Shown here in pieces: positions 35,215 through 44,947 of a stretch of 64,000 nt of DNA (position 1 is the first letter of the stretch; each line of letters starts with the position of its first letter). Source of the stretch: Lyophyllum atratum (taxonomy: Eukaryota; Basidiomycota; Agaricomycetes; Agaricales; Lyophyllaceae); NCBI GenBank assembly GCA_014905825.1, contig JACGCN010000017.1, positions 434,001-498,000 of the forward strand. The letters run 5' to 3'. A program made the position numbers and the translations under genes. The notes under the pieces were generated by a model. The model saw only the letters and a list, made by a program, of their open reading frames with translations, did not search any database and was not told the DNA's origin.

Positions 35215-35350
35215 GTGCAAGCGTGCGAAACACCTTTTTTAGCGTGGCACGGCAGCAAGCAATTAGCGTGCATATAATAAATTAGCGTGCAAATTACCTT
35301 TTCTGCGTGCAATTCTGATTTCTGCCGTGCAGGTTCGCTTTTTGGAGTGC
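35215..35350 (+). repeat. Left subterminal GTGC array, about 20-bp spacing
   Basis: GTGC words start at 35215, 35223, 35268, 35287, 35307, 35327 and 35347 (a GTGG variant at 35244). From 35268 the spacing is 19-20 bp, that is two DNA turns. Most copies read (A/T)GCGTGCA or GCCGTGCA. Confidence 0.8.
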
Positions 35351-35864
35351 ATGCTCCTATGTAGTAGCGCAGAGATGATGACTTTCGACGTCTGAGGGCA
35401 GGAACCTGCCATGTCACATGAACTCGGCAGGACTTCGACTCGCAAGAACTCGTCTCCAAAGGCGGGGGGGGTCTACGGCTAAGGTCAAACTACTATGAAA
35501 ACATGGATATATGATCCATTCGAGTCTTTTAAACCACTGACATTGTACGTCCCGCACGAGGATGCTACAGAACCTCGAAGGTGGCGGTACTTATTCAACT
35601 TCAATCCAGGGTATCTCCAGTCTTGGAATATCACAATTAATCGGTACAACTGAGTAGGCTTCGTGCTTGAAATGAATTTCGAGGTACGATAGAATATGTC
35701 TACTTTCGCTTTTTCGCTCTGGGAACTGGGCGCGGCCGTTCGACATGAATGTAGGAATAAACGAACCTGACGCTAAGCGCTGAAGCGCTGATCATCGCGT
35801 CAGACCATACGATCGAGGGCTTGGATCGACACTCAGAGGCAACTTTTCAATGTACATCATCAGT

Positions 35865-36033
35865 GTGCACTCCCGTGCATCGACGTGCCTCAGCCTGCAC
35901 TTGGGTCCATTAACGTGCACTCGCGTGCATTGCCGTGCACCTAGCGTGCGTCGCCGTGCACTAGTGTGCATTGACGTGCATTAGCGTGCAGTTACCGTGC
36001 AACTCGCGTGCCAATGTGGCTGTGCTAGCGTGC
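35865..36033 (+). repeat. Right subterminal GTGC array, 10-11-bp spacing
   Basis: GTGC words start at 35865, 35875, 35885, 35915, 35925, 35935, 35946, 35956, 35966, 35976, 35986, 35997 and 36008, with CTGC at 35895, so they recur every 10 or 11 bp over 14 turns with one gap. Further GTGC words lie at 36022 and 36030. Between words the bases vary, so the spacing is more conserved than the rest. Confidence 0.85.
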
Positions 36034-36258
36034 AAGCCAGATTTTGACATCAATTTTAGAGCCCCAGTGACCTTCCTGAACAGAAATTCGGCTTTAATAA
36101 TGGTGGTACGTAGTCTATAGACCCTCTCCGCGTCTTATAAAACTGATATAATGTCCCGAAACCCGATTGCTAGCTTACATCTATGGATACTAGCGTGCCA
36201 CGCTTGCACGCTAATGGCACGCTTGCGTGCGAGTGCCACGGCGATTTTCCTGTGCCCC

Positions 36259-36266
36259 GCGTTGTC
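36259..36266 (+). repeat. Target-site duplication, right copy (GCGTTGTC)
   Basis: Exact second copy of the 8-bp repeat, followed directly by the resumed GMC coding sequence (DLSIVPLHIAAHTQ). Confidence 0.9.
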
Positions 36267-36424
36267 GACCTGTCTATCGTCCCCCTTCACATCGCTGCGC
36301 ACACCCAAGGTACGCGTTGACGGGCTCCATATAATTCGCTAGCTTATCGCGCGGGTTTATAGCAAGTGCTTACATGATAGCAGAGAAGGTTAAGTTCTAC
36401 AAAAGTTGCCTGCTCCACCGCTGA

Positions 36425-37009
36425 TTTCCTCATAGCTGCGCATATCATTTGGTCTAGATATAATCCGGTTATGTGACACGAAGAAACCTGTCTCGACCTG
36501 TCTTAAGCATGTTCATTGACTATTGTGTAATGCGAACTGGATGTGCTACCTATGCCGTCGCCAACTAGCTACTCGCGGGGTGGTAACGATACCATCACTA
36601 TTAGCTACAAAGCCTTTGTTGCCGCGCGCGATACAATATTCTCGCTAGATCACGCATTCAAGTTTCGAAAGCTCTAAAAACGACATTCGCTTCCATCTAC
36701 CACTACTGCCAGCAATTGGCTCTGCTGAATCTGTATCAGACCTGATTCTTAAAATGCGTAAACCTCAGCCTCCAAGTTACGAGATGGAAACGAGTTCAAA
36801 CTACTTGAAAATCCATTTTGTAGCTAACGCTGGTATCCTAGCGACAAACTACTACCGTGACAGTGATACCAATACAGGACACAACTACTTTTTTTGGTGT
36901 TTTATCAGTGAAGTCCATGGAGTCCGACCGATATACAACGTTCAATGCTAGTGTTACATACTGTTCATCGCACAAAGTATTCAACGCGGCAAGCTCGTCC
37001 TCTCGCCCT
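36425..37009. other. Intergenic, 585 nt
   Basis: No gene is supported. The region separates the end of the GMC relic from the 3' end of the repeat-protein gene and has low GC content. Confidence 0.4.
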
Positions 37010-37932
37010 TTAGTGGTGCTGACCATTCCGCTCACGAGAGTCTCCATGCTTGCGAGCCGCGAGGTCACTGCCACGTCCACGGCCACGATCACCGTCGCGA
37101 TCCCCGCCGCGCTCGTGAGAATCACCGTGGCGGCGTGGAACGAGAGCAGATCGCTCATGCGAGTCGCCGTGCTTGCGAGGGACGAGGTCGCGTCCACGAT
37201 CACGACCACGGCGGTCATCGCCGCGCTCATGAGAGTCATCATGTCGGCGTGGAACGAGAGCAGACCTCTCATGCGAGTCGCCATGCCTGCGGGGGACAAG
37301 GTCTCGGCCACGGTCACGACCACGGTCATCGCCGCGCTCATGAGAGTCACCGTGTCGGCGTGGAGCGAGAGCAGACCTTTCATGCGAGTCTCCGTGACGG
37401 AGCGGAACGAGAGCAGACCTCTCCTGCGAGTCGCCATGCTTGCGGGGGACAAGGTGGCGGCCACGGTCACGACCACGGTCATCGCCGCGCTCATGGGAGT
37501 CACCGTGTCGGCGTGGAGCAAGCGCAGACCGCTCATGAGAGTCACCGTGACGGCGCGGAACGAGAGAAGACCTCTCGTGCGAGTCGCCGTGCTTGCGAGG
37601 GACGAGGTCACGACCACGGTCACGACCGCGATCACCGCTGCGCTCTCGAGAGTCCCCATGCCTGCGCTTTTCCACCTGCAACGGGAGGTATTCAGTCTGA
37701 TGTGTGGCTGCTCATACATATTGTATACTGACAACTTGGACAGGCTCCTTGCTGACCAGGACGTCCCCGGTGGACAAGGCATTATTGGCATCCGATGGAA
37801 CCTGCGAGACAAAAATAACTTCAGCAAAAAGTTCATGAGAACGTTCTGGAGGATACAGCTTACCGGAACGGCGAGGGCACTAGAGAGGACTGCCGCAACG
37901 ACGAACACAACGAAGTTTTTGCTGAAATGCAT
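37010..37932 (-). CDS. Secreted HGDSHER-repeat protein, Kex2-processed-like precursor, 267 aa
   Basis: Three exons fit exactly: 37932-37864 (signal peptide MHFSKNFVVFVVAAVLSSAL + AVP), 37801-37733 (propeptide VPSDANNALSTGDVLVSKEP + VQV) and 37675-37010 (repeats). Introns are 62 and 57 nt (GTAAGC...CGCAG and GTCAGT...TGCAG). The third exon opens with VEKR, a Kex2 site, and then holds twelve HGDSHER-type units, eleven of them preceded by RR or RK. Spacers alternate between short (S-A-L-V/A-P) and long (G-D-D-R-G-R-D-R-G-R-D-L-V-P). The layout (signal peptide, short propeptide, tandem repeats bounded by dibasic sites) is that of fungal Kex2-processed repeat proteins, which release many similar peptides. 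No Tyr/Trp-rich core and no UstY-like (DUF3328) gene is visible, so a dikaritin-type cyclic peptide is unlikely. Alternatives are a wall or surface protein that stays uncut. Function unknown. Confidence 0.75.
37016..37669 (-). repeat. Twelve-unit coding repeat array (HGDSHER units)
   Basis: Twelve copies of an H(G/D)DS(H/R/Q)ER unit fill the third exon of the secreted repeat gene. Long-spacer (L) and short-spacer (S) units follow the order L-S-S-L-S-S-L-S-L-S-L and then the terminal unit, so a three-unit block looks like the ancestral duplication. High GC and the repeat make other frames open too. Confidence 0.85.
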
Positions 37933-38062
37933 CGATGTTCGAGATGGGTGTGTTGTTGAAAGACGAAGAAAAAAAACGCGAGAAGGTTGAATGAGATGGA
38001 GTTTGTTAGACGAGTTGTGGGTCGAGTTCGAGACTGAGTTTCCAACTGAGTGTCTGGGTGAG

Positions 38063-38070
38063 TTTTTATA
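38063..38070 (-). promoter_or_regulatory. TATA box of the secreted repeat-protein gene
   Basis: TATAAAAA on the minus strand lies 131 bp upstream of the ATG at 37932. It is a near-perfect TATA box, of the kind often seen before strongly or conditionally expressed fungal genes. Confidence 0.5.
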
Positions 38071-39864
38071 CGTCTTGCTCCTCGAGTAGCTAATAATAAG
38101 ACTCCATCGTGATTCCCGTCAAGACAGACACAAGCATCTTGGCGATGTCGCAGTAAAGGTTCCATGGGTGTTGACTGCTAATGATAGGATGCGGGGTCGT
38201 TGGCCAAGGTGATCGAGACGAGTATAATTGGCCACAGGGAGCTGTCGAGGATCTTCTAGCCGTACTAAGCCTAAACGTGGTGCAGAATACATGCCTCGAT
38301 GCTTATAGCCATGCACCGAACAGACCAAGAACAGACAGTATTTCGAGCGCAGAAAATTTGGTTCCTTTGTATTCTCAGCGAAAGAATGAATTATAGAGTC
38401 CTCAACGTTACTCTGTGGTGGGCTTACAAGGACTCAGGGAAGTCTCCGCAGCCTTGGCTTGGAAAGAAGCAATCTTTGCTCGCCTCGGAATCAGTATGTC
38501 TGTGCTTCCGAGGGGAGAAAGTATCCAAAAAAGAATAGAAATGAAACACGACTGAACTCTCCATGCCAAGTGCTCTGGCGAAGCAGATCGAGAATAGTCT
38601 TGCTAAAGCCCCCACCAGAGGGCCAAGGAGAGGAGCGCTGGGGCAGTGCATGGAGAAAGCTGAGGTCGGGTAGAGAGCACAGTGTCCTCGTTTTGAACCG
38701 GACATTTCGAGCCTCTGTGCCAATTTCGAGATGAGATGGGCAGACGATGCGTAAGAGATTAGGCTGCGTGCAACGGAGATACGGTCCGCCATATTGCTCT
38801 GCATGGAAGTCAGGCGGGAAGTGATCGACATCGTCGATTGGCTGATTTTCTGTTAGCGGTGACTGCTAGGTAGACCAGGGTAGACCGGAGAAATTGCGGA
38901 GAAATCTTCTCCCCCCACATTCGAGGCCAGGGGTAGATCGGATATGGATCATATGACATGTACAGGGAGGCATGGCGTTCCCAGGACGGCGGGTATGTGA
39001 CTACCGCATTGCGCGGGATGGCTCTAAAACCAAAAATAACCTCCTCAGGTGGGCCCCCGCATTTCGTAAAGAAAAAAACTTGGCTGGATATGTAAGCATA
39101 GTGTAAGCGCTTGTGAACTCGGCCGAGTGGGTATTGCACCTACAACATGAACGAGGCATCTTCTTCGATCAACTCATGGTTGTCGTATGATACGCCCGGC
39201 TCAGATAACTAGGAATGCATTGCTTGAGAGGACCTCGACTCTGGAGTCTACTTGGTATGATATCGCCAAGTGCGCAAGGTCACATGTCGATATCCGCACA
39301 TCGGTCGGTGACGTCTGTCGTTGTTAGAGAGGTATCTCTTTCACTGTCTGTCCAAGTGATCGGCAAGACAACGCTGGAGGCGACTGCCCCTCTAAACGCT
39401 GACCAGGGGCATACATGGATATCCTGCCTCGTGGAACCCTGTCCCGTGGCTTGTTGTGGCTAGTTTTAAGCCACTCAAATCACGTTTCGAAGCTCTTCAA
39501 TATCAAATTTGGAACATAGAATGAAAGCTAGGATCACCTCTGACGGCCGAGTAACGTACACATTGCGTACACACTAGGATTCAGACGATGGCTATCTTTG
39601 ACTCCCAGCACATTGAGCCTCGCAAACCCGAGTGAAGTTCCGGCCCTGATCTCCAGAAATGTCGCGGCCCGACCGTCCAGCATGGAGAGCGAGGGACTCG
39701 GAGAGACTGGGATAGCGAGCCAACATACAAATTAGGAGGTAGTGAGCATGCCGGTAGATGGTGAGAAGAAGGTTGGTTGCATTTCGCGATCAATCAACAA
39801 TTATGTAAGTGCCGCCTTGTGGTTCGCGTCTTCTTCCTCCTTGTAGCATGGTGTAATTTACGCA

Positions 39865-39872
39865 TTTATATG
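39865..39872 (+). promoter_or_regulatory. TATA-like element of beta-glucosidase 1
   Basis: TTTATATG lies about 50 bp before the ATG at 39920. It is a weak match with plausible spacing. Confidence 0.3.
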
Positions 39873-39919
39873 AAGCGAAGATGTAAGTGTACGTGCATCC
39901 GACTTCAACGCCAACCACA

Positions 39920-42900
39920 ATGGTCTCCCGTGGCTTGAAGCTGGGGCTTATCCTCCTCCTCCCTTTCGTGCACGCGGCGACTGTATCTACTCCCCTCGGT
40001 ACTGGTCCAACCGTTGACGTGCCGGGCTCCACTCAAACAGCCTCGAGCTCGCTACTGAGCAGCTCCGCCTCAGTCACGTCTTCGTCTCTCTCTATCTCGG
40101 TGCCCACCTCTGCCATTTCTTCCACTTCAGCGTCACTGCCAGCGACAAATTCCTCAGTATCTGTGACATCGTTCACGTCCTCTCCTTCGTCAGAATCGGC
40201 AACAAGCACAGTCCCAGCCTCATCTAACACGTTCACTCCATTCCCCACGCCTTCACAGGCTCCCGTTCCCGGTGTATACCCTGCCACAGATCCTAAATCC
40301 CCGCCGCCGGTTTGTTGCGTTTCTATCCGCGCGTAGTCAATTCTAAAAAGGTTCTCTAGGTCAACTCTCCTTTGATCCCTGACTTCTCTCCAGCTTGGGC
40401 CGCTGCATTTGCGAAGGCGAAAGCCAAGGTTAGTCCCCACACAAAAACGTCATTGCAGTGTGGGATACATTCGAATCAAATGGTTTTGTTCGGCCGACGA
40501 CGCGTGCCCGAGATCATTCTCAATCGTGGATTTTCTTTGTATTCATATCGTTGGCACGCGATTGGTTCTGACGTATTGCTTTAGGTCGCAGGGTTTACTC
40601 TTGATGAAAAAATTAGCGTCGCGACTGGTGTCGGTTGGGAGAATGGGCGCTGTGTCGTAAGTCATTCATTTTAGTGTCCGAACACAAGACATGCTAAGTG
40701 TGAACAGGGCAACATTCCTTCCATCGAACCTGTCACAGGACGTGGATGGCCTGGATTGTGTCTCGAGGTTAGTGGATTATTTCTCAATCGCAAAAAGGCA
40801 TCAAGCTCACGAAGATCATCCAAAGGATTCTCCGTTGGGCGTTCGCTTCGCCGACTATGTGACTGCCTTCCCGACTGGTGTCAATACTGCCGCTACGTGA
40901 GTGGAAGCTTGACATCGATCCGCATTTAATTAAACGAGATACTTTCTCTAATACAGCTTCAGCCGCCGCCTCATGCGCCTCCGTGGTCTCTTCATGGGCC
41001 AGGAGCATGTTGGCAAGGGCGTCAACGTTGCTCTTGGACCTATGATGAACATGGGACGCGTCGCTGGAGGAGGCCGTAACTGGGAAGGTTTCGGTGCTGA
41101 CCCCTTCCTGACGGGAGAAGCCGCTTATGAAACTATCTTGGGCATGCAATCGGCTGGTGTGCAAGCTTGTGCCAAACATCTTGTCAACAAGTACGTACTT
41201 GTCATTCTCCTGCTGGGTATTATCTGACGTGTTGGGGGTCAATTAGTGAGCAGGAGCATAAACGGACCGAGTCTTCGTCCGATGTGGATGACAGGACTCA
41301 GCATGAGATTTACACTCACCCTTTCTTGAAGAGTGTCATGGCTGGCGTGGCGAGCATGATGTGCAGCTACAGTAAGTTATGCTTACCGCTTTAATACCTT
41401 GTGCTCAATTTATCTGTACACAGACCTGGTCAACGGTACCTATGCGTGCGAGAACGACAAGGTCATGAACGACATTGTTAAGCGCGAGTACGGCTTCCAA
41501 GGATGTAAGTGAATATGCACTCAAAATGATCAACGCACTGATCTGCACAATTCTTCTGGACATCATGTCCGACTGGCAGGCGTAAGTAATTTTTGTCATG
41601 GCAAAGCATTGAAGGTACTGATATCTAATTTCAGTACCCACTCGACACTTTCCGTAAATACAGGCCTCGACGTAAGTAACCCCTCCAAAGTACACTGAGT
41701 GCCTCGCTGACTGACTGTTTTCGATTTCCAGATGACCATGCCCGGTACTTGAGCACATTAATCGTCTCTCGATTCGTTCCTTAACATGTTCTAGGTGACA
41801 TCACTTTCAACTCCGGAACTACCTACTTCGGTGCCAACCTTACCGCTGCTGTACAAAACGGCACCGTGGACGAGGCCCGCGTCGATGACATGGGTATGTG
41901 CCCTAGCCATGAAATGTCGTGCTATATACTCAGAAAGTTTCGTTTCCAGCCATCCGTATCGTCGCTGCCTGGTATTTCCTGCGGCAAGACGCTCCATCTT
42001 TCCCCAAAGTCAACTTCGACGCCTTCCGCCCAGACAACGAAGCCACCAACGAGCACATCGACGTTCAAGATGACCACTACAAGCTCGTGAGGGAGATCGG
42101 TGCAGCCAGCACCGTCCTCCTCAAGAATGTGAACAATGCTCTGCCGCTCAAGAAGCCCAGGAGTATCGTTCTGATTGGAAGCGATGCTGGACCTGGGAAG
42201 ATTGGACCTAACCAATTTAGTGACCAGGTGCGTAATTAGGGAGGCTTTGACGTTATCATGAAGACTGACAGCTGCGTATGCGTATCTCCGCAGGGCGGAA
42301 ATGATGGTGTTCTTGCTATGGGATGGGGTTCTGGGACGGCCAACTTCACTTACTTGGTGACGGTAAGTGTGACTTGGCGGCTTCGATGTCTTGCATCTCG
42401 TAAGACTTACTCGGTGCTGCTTTTCGTGCCGCTTAGCCCCTGGATGCGATTCAGCGCCGCGCCCGGGAAGATAGGACCAGTGTCTCGTTCTTCTTGGATG
42501 ACTTCAACCTTGCTAGGGCAGGCAACATCGCTATCCGCAAGTCTGCTGCGCTTGTTTTCATCAACTCCGACTCTGGTGAAGGGTACATCACAGTTGACGG
42601 CAACGAAGGAGACCGGTAAGCCTCCTGACAAGCTTCAAAGTTGATGTGTGATATTGAGTGGTTTCTTGCAGGAAAAACTTGACTGCATGGCATGGAGGTG
42701 ACGCCTTGGTGAAAGCAGTAGCAGCCCAGAACAAAAACACTATTGTTATCGTCCACAGTGTCGGTCCCCTGATCGTTGAGCCCTGGATTGACCATCCTAA
42801 CGTCACCGCTGTGAGTCATACCGTTACCTTCTGTAGCAGTACGATAAAGTTGATGAAACTACGTCTAGGTTCTCTGGGCTGGCGCACCTGGACAAGAGGC

Positions 42901-43803
42901 TGGCAACTCCATCGCCGATGTTCTTTACGGCGCCTGGAACCCTTCAGGCAGACTCCCATACACCATTGCGAAGCAAGCATCAGATTACTCTGCACAGCTT
43001 GTGCTAGGTGGAGGACCCCAGGAGATCCTGTCCATCCCTTACACTGAGGGGTGAGTAGCTTGCAATTCTCTTCGCCTTGAATCGCGTACTTATTGCCCAT
43101 TCGTAGACTTGAGATTGACTACCGTCACTTCGATGCTGTAAGCTCTTTTCTACTTATGAACGTGTCTCAACATGACCTAATATTTCTGCAGAAAAACATC
43201 GCTCCTCGCTTCGAGTTCGGGTTCGGTCTGAGCTATACCAAGTTTGCTTATAGCAACCTCCACATCGCGAGGCTCAGCAGCCCTGATGCCACTCAATCTC
43301 AGTTGGAGGCGGCTTGGGAGGCTGGGAAGCCCAGCCCCATCGGCCAAGGCTCGTCAACAGCGCTGTGGTGAGTCACGCGTCCTGACAACTATCTGATATG
43401 GCCGTTGACACTGGCGGACAAAGGCTCCACAGACCTGCCTTCCAGTTCACGTTCAATATCAAGAATACTGGTTCTCTGTATGGCGGTGAAGTAAGCTGTC
43501 TTCATGAATGATGGGTCTTTATCAGTCGTCTAACGTACTCTAATCTAGATTCCCCAACTATACGTGAACTTCCCCGCATCCGCGGGCGAGCCCCCCTCCG
43601 TCCTTAAGGGATTCACCGACGTCGCCATCTCTCCCGGCCAAACGAAGACTGTTACGATCAACCTCTCCCGGTACGACTTGTCGATCTGGGATACCGTCGC
43701 GCAGGGCTGGCGCAAACCTGAGGGTACGATTAAGGTGACGATTGGCGCGAGCAGCAGGGACGGTCGTCTGCAGGGACAGATTCCTGGGACTGGCCGCTCT
43801 TGA
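39920..43803 (+). CDS. GH3 beta-glucosidase, copy 1 (defective splice site at catalytic exon)
   Basis: About 20 exons code for roughly 940 residues. A signal peptide (MVSRGLKLGLILLLPFVHAA) leads into a Ser/Thr-rich linker of about 90 residues, then the GH3 barrel ([50 protein letters not shown]), the nucleophile motif MSDW, the alpha/beta sandwich ([10 protein letters not shown]) and a fibronectin-III-like C-terminus ([26 protein letters not shown]). It would cut cellobiose and short glucans outside the cell. Every junction I checked obeys GT-AG except one. The intron starting at 41505 (GTAAGT, after GFQG) has no AG before the 22-nt exon 41560-41581 (Y-I-M-S-D-W-Q-A) that carries the nucleophile Asp (41571-41573). 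The bases at the expected acceptor are GG. The gene may be impaired. Confidence 0.85.
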
Positions 43804-44122
43804 AAATACCCCTCAGATCCTCGGATGCTGAGATTCATACCCTCCGTCATTGGAATTTGGGATTTTGTTCTTTCCTATCTTGGTGAAGCATGGACCTAGT
43901 GTACAACTTGACTACGCATACACATACATACCCACAACTATGTAGCCTTGGGGACTCTGGGCACCTTCACACTAGACCGATAACACAATCAAGACCTTCG
44001 AGTTTTGAGTCAACCACACATTCGGTGATATTTGTGTGCGGAATTGGCTGTGTGCACCAAATGCCATTGGAAACAGCAATATCTATATGCGCATGAAGGT
44101 GCAACGACGATCAGGAGACGTA
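43804..44122. other. Intergenic, 319 nt, convergent genes
   Basis: 3' flanks of beta-glucosidase 1 (+) and the FolB-domain gene (-). No other feature was seen. Confidence 0.4.
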
Positions 44123-44947
44123 TCAATTGTCCACGCTTAAGTCTACCCTTCGTCTCGTAATTTCGACACCCGAGGAGTGGGCGAAGCTCAATGCACTAGG
44201 CTTCTGGGAGCGAACGGTAACTGCATCAACCTGCTCCGATGCGAGGCATGCCGTGCGCACGATCTGCATCACGAATTTCTCCAATGTGAGGTACGCAGAC
44301 GATTCAATGTTCTAGGACAAATTGAGGTTGATCGCTGTAGATATATTCCGACAATAAGCACGTACCTTCACGATCCCAGCGACAATATCAGGATAATTCA
44401 ACAGAGGCCCATCTCCCGGCCGCTCGTGAAAGATGATGTTGCTGATAACGCGCTGCTTAGCCTCGCGCTCTGGGGGGTTGACACCAATGACTACTGGTAG
44501 AACAAGGTTCACGACAGATATCTTCCGAGTTAAAGGAAAGTTCGCCGCGTCCAGAGGCGTCGTGATGTCAACTGTGAACCCTTCGGCGAGCAGGATCTGT
44601 TTCGGCAGATTCACCACCACCCTGACTTCTGCTGCCGCCTTCCCTGCCAGTGCAGAGGCTTCCTCTGTCACTGCAGCAACTAGCCTCTCAACCCCACTAA
44701 ATGATGAACCCGCCAATCTTTTGCTAACGGCTTTGGACAGGTGGCCATAGTGCACGGAGTCGAGGACGTCGTCGGATTGTCCGGCCGCTGTGAGGAACGA
44801 GCTCTGGAGATGTAGGTAGACTGATACCTCTACTGGTTGGGCACGGATCCGTTTCCAGCAGTCTGGCCCAACATCTGCTGAGAGGTACAGCGTATCGACG
44901 AATACTACGTCTGTCTGTTGGCTGCTGGTGAGGTACGAAGAAGTCAT
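44123..44947 (-). CDS. FolB-domain protein (dihydroneopterin aldolase-like), 256 aa
   Basis: Two exons, 44947-44366 and 44311-44123, with a 54-nt intron (GTACGT...CCTAG) that joins IVK to NIESSAYLTLEKF. The N-terminus VVFVDTLYLSADVGPDCWKR starts a FolB/FolX (tunnelling-fold) domain, with DDVLDSVHYGHLSKAVSKRL matching the family's D-S-V-(H/D)-Y-(G/A) region. A second half (LTLEKFVMQIVRTACLASEQ ... VRSQKPSALSFAHSSGVEI) repeats the same fold. Dihydroneopterin aldolase cuts 7,8-dihydroneopterin on the way to folate. In yeast this activity is part of trifunctional FOL1, whereas here only FolB-type domains are present. It lies inside the beta-glucosidase tandem pair on the opposite strand, with no functional link apparent. 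Confidence 0.8.

Larger units (their letters stand above)
35186..36258. mobile_element. Non-autonomous DNA transposon, 1,073 bp, 8-bp TSD
   Basis: The element lies in a coding exon of the GMC relic and is flanked by the 8-bp direct repeat GCGTTGTC. Its ends form imperfect terminal inverted repeats. After GGGCC/GGGGC starts, both ends share AAATCGCCGTGGCACT (left 35197-35212, right on the opposite strand 36247-36232), then related CGTGC/GCACG words. It has no ORF able to code for a transposase, so it must be moved in trans. Both subterminal regions are packed with GTGC words at regular 20-bp and 10-bp spacing. The 8-bp duplication fits hAT or KDZ (Kyakuja-Dileera-Zisupton) elements, which are known in mushrooms; the family call is an inference. 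No second copy was seen in this window. Confidence 0.88.
32712..36424 (+). pseudogene. GMC oxidoreductase (aryl-alcohol oxidase-like, AA3) pseudogene
   Basis: Many exons of a GMC flavoprotein can be followed: KTFDFVIAGGG (FAD-binding dinucleotide motif, split by an intron), ARLSEDPSVTVAVLEAGD, LGGSSTINF, VEDPYKGN then INGTWIGSASLDPRTWT, AVKSPQILELSGIG, DLPGVGENLQEH, SAWHGVGTCSMLPRDKQG (catalytic His region) and VVDLSIVPLHIAAHTQ near the end. Two in-frame TAA codons sit where the family has ordinary residues: 33436-33438 (after SGPVQ) and 34077-34079 (after ISY). The region around 34455-34520 also looks frame-disturbed. The penultimate exon is interrupted by the transposable element at 35186-36258. 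The last exon ends about 36424. No signal peptide is visible at the start. Such enzymes supply H2O2 in lignocellulose decay. This copy cannot make a full enzyme. Confidence 0.88.
37933..39919. other. Intergenic, 2.0 kb between two divergent secreted-protein genes
   Basis: No gene is supported. A 135-codon minus-strand ORF at 38424-38831 has no motif, signal or exon partners. The region should hold the promoters of the repeat-protein gene (-) and of the first beta-glucosidase (+). Confidence 0.4.

Noticed and set aside
35190..35459. Minus-strand 89-codon ORF inside the transposon
   Set aside because: It spans the CGTGCA array and has no transposase motif; the element is judged non-coding.
35865..36033. 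CRISPR-like or satellite array
   Set aside because: The repeats are 4-7 bp words with variable 3-6-bp gaps inside a transposon, with no long identical repeats or unique spacers; the genome is eukaryotic.
37010..37932. Dikaritin (ustiloxin-type) RiPP precursor
   Set aside because: The layout is similar, but the repeats lack a Tyr- or Phe-containing core and no DUF3328/UstY-like or tyrosinase gene is in the window. Only the broader Kex2-processed class is kept.
36857..37990. Plus-strand 377-codon ORF and minus-strand 364-codon ORF over the repeat array
   Set aside because: Both are shadows of the GC-rich repeats. The minus-strand frame with signal peptide, two clean introns and dibasic sites explains the region, and these frames give only Val/Thr/Ala-rich or Arg-rich noise.
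38424..38831. Minus-strand 135-codon ORF
   Set aside because: No motif or exon partners; composition not distinct from its surroundings.
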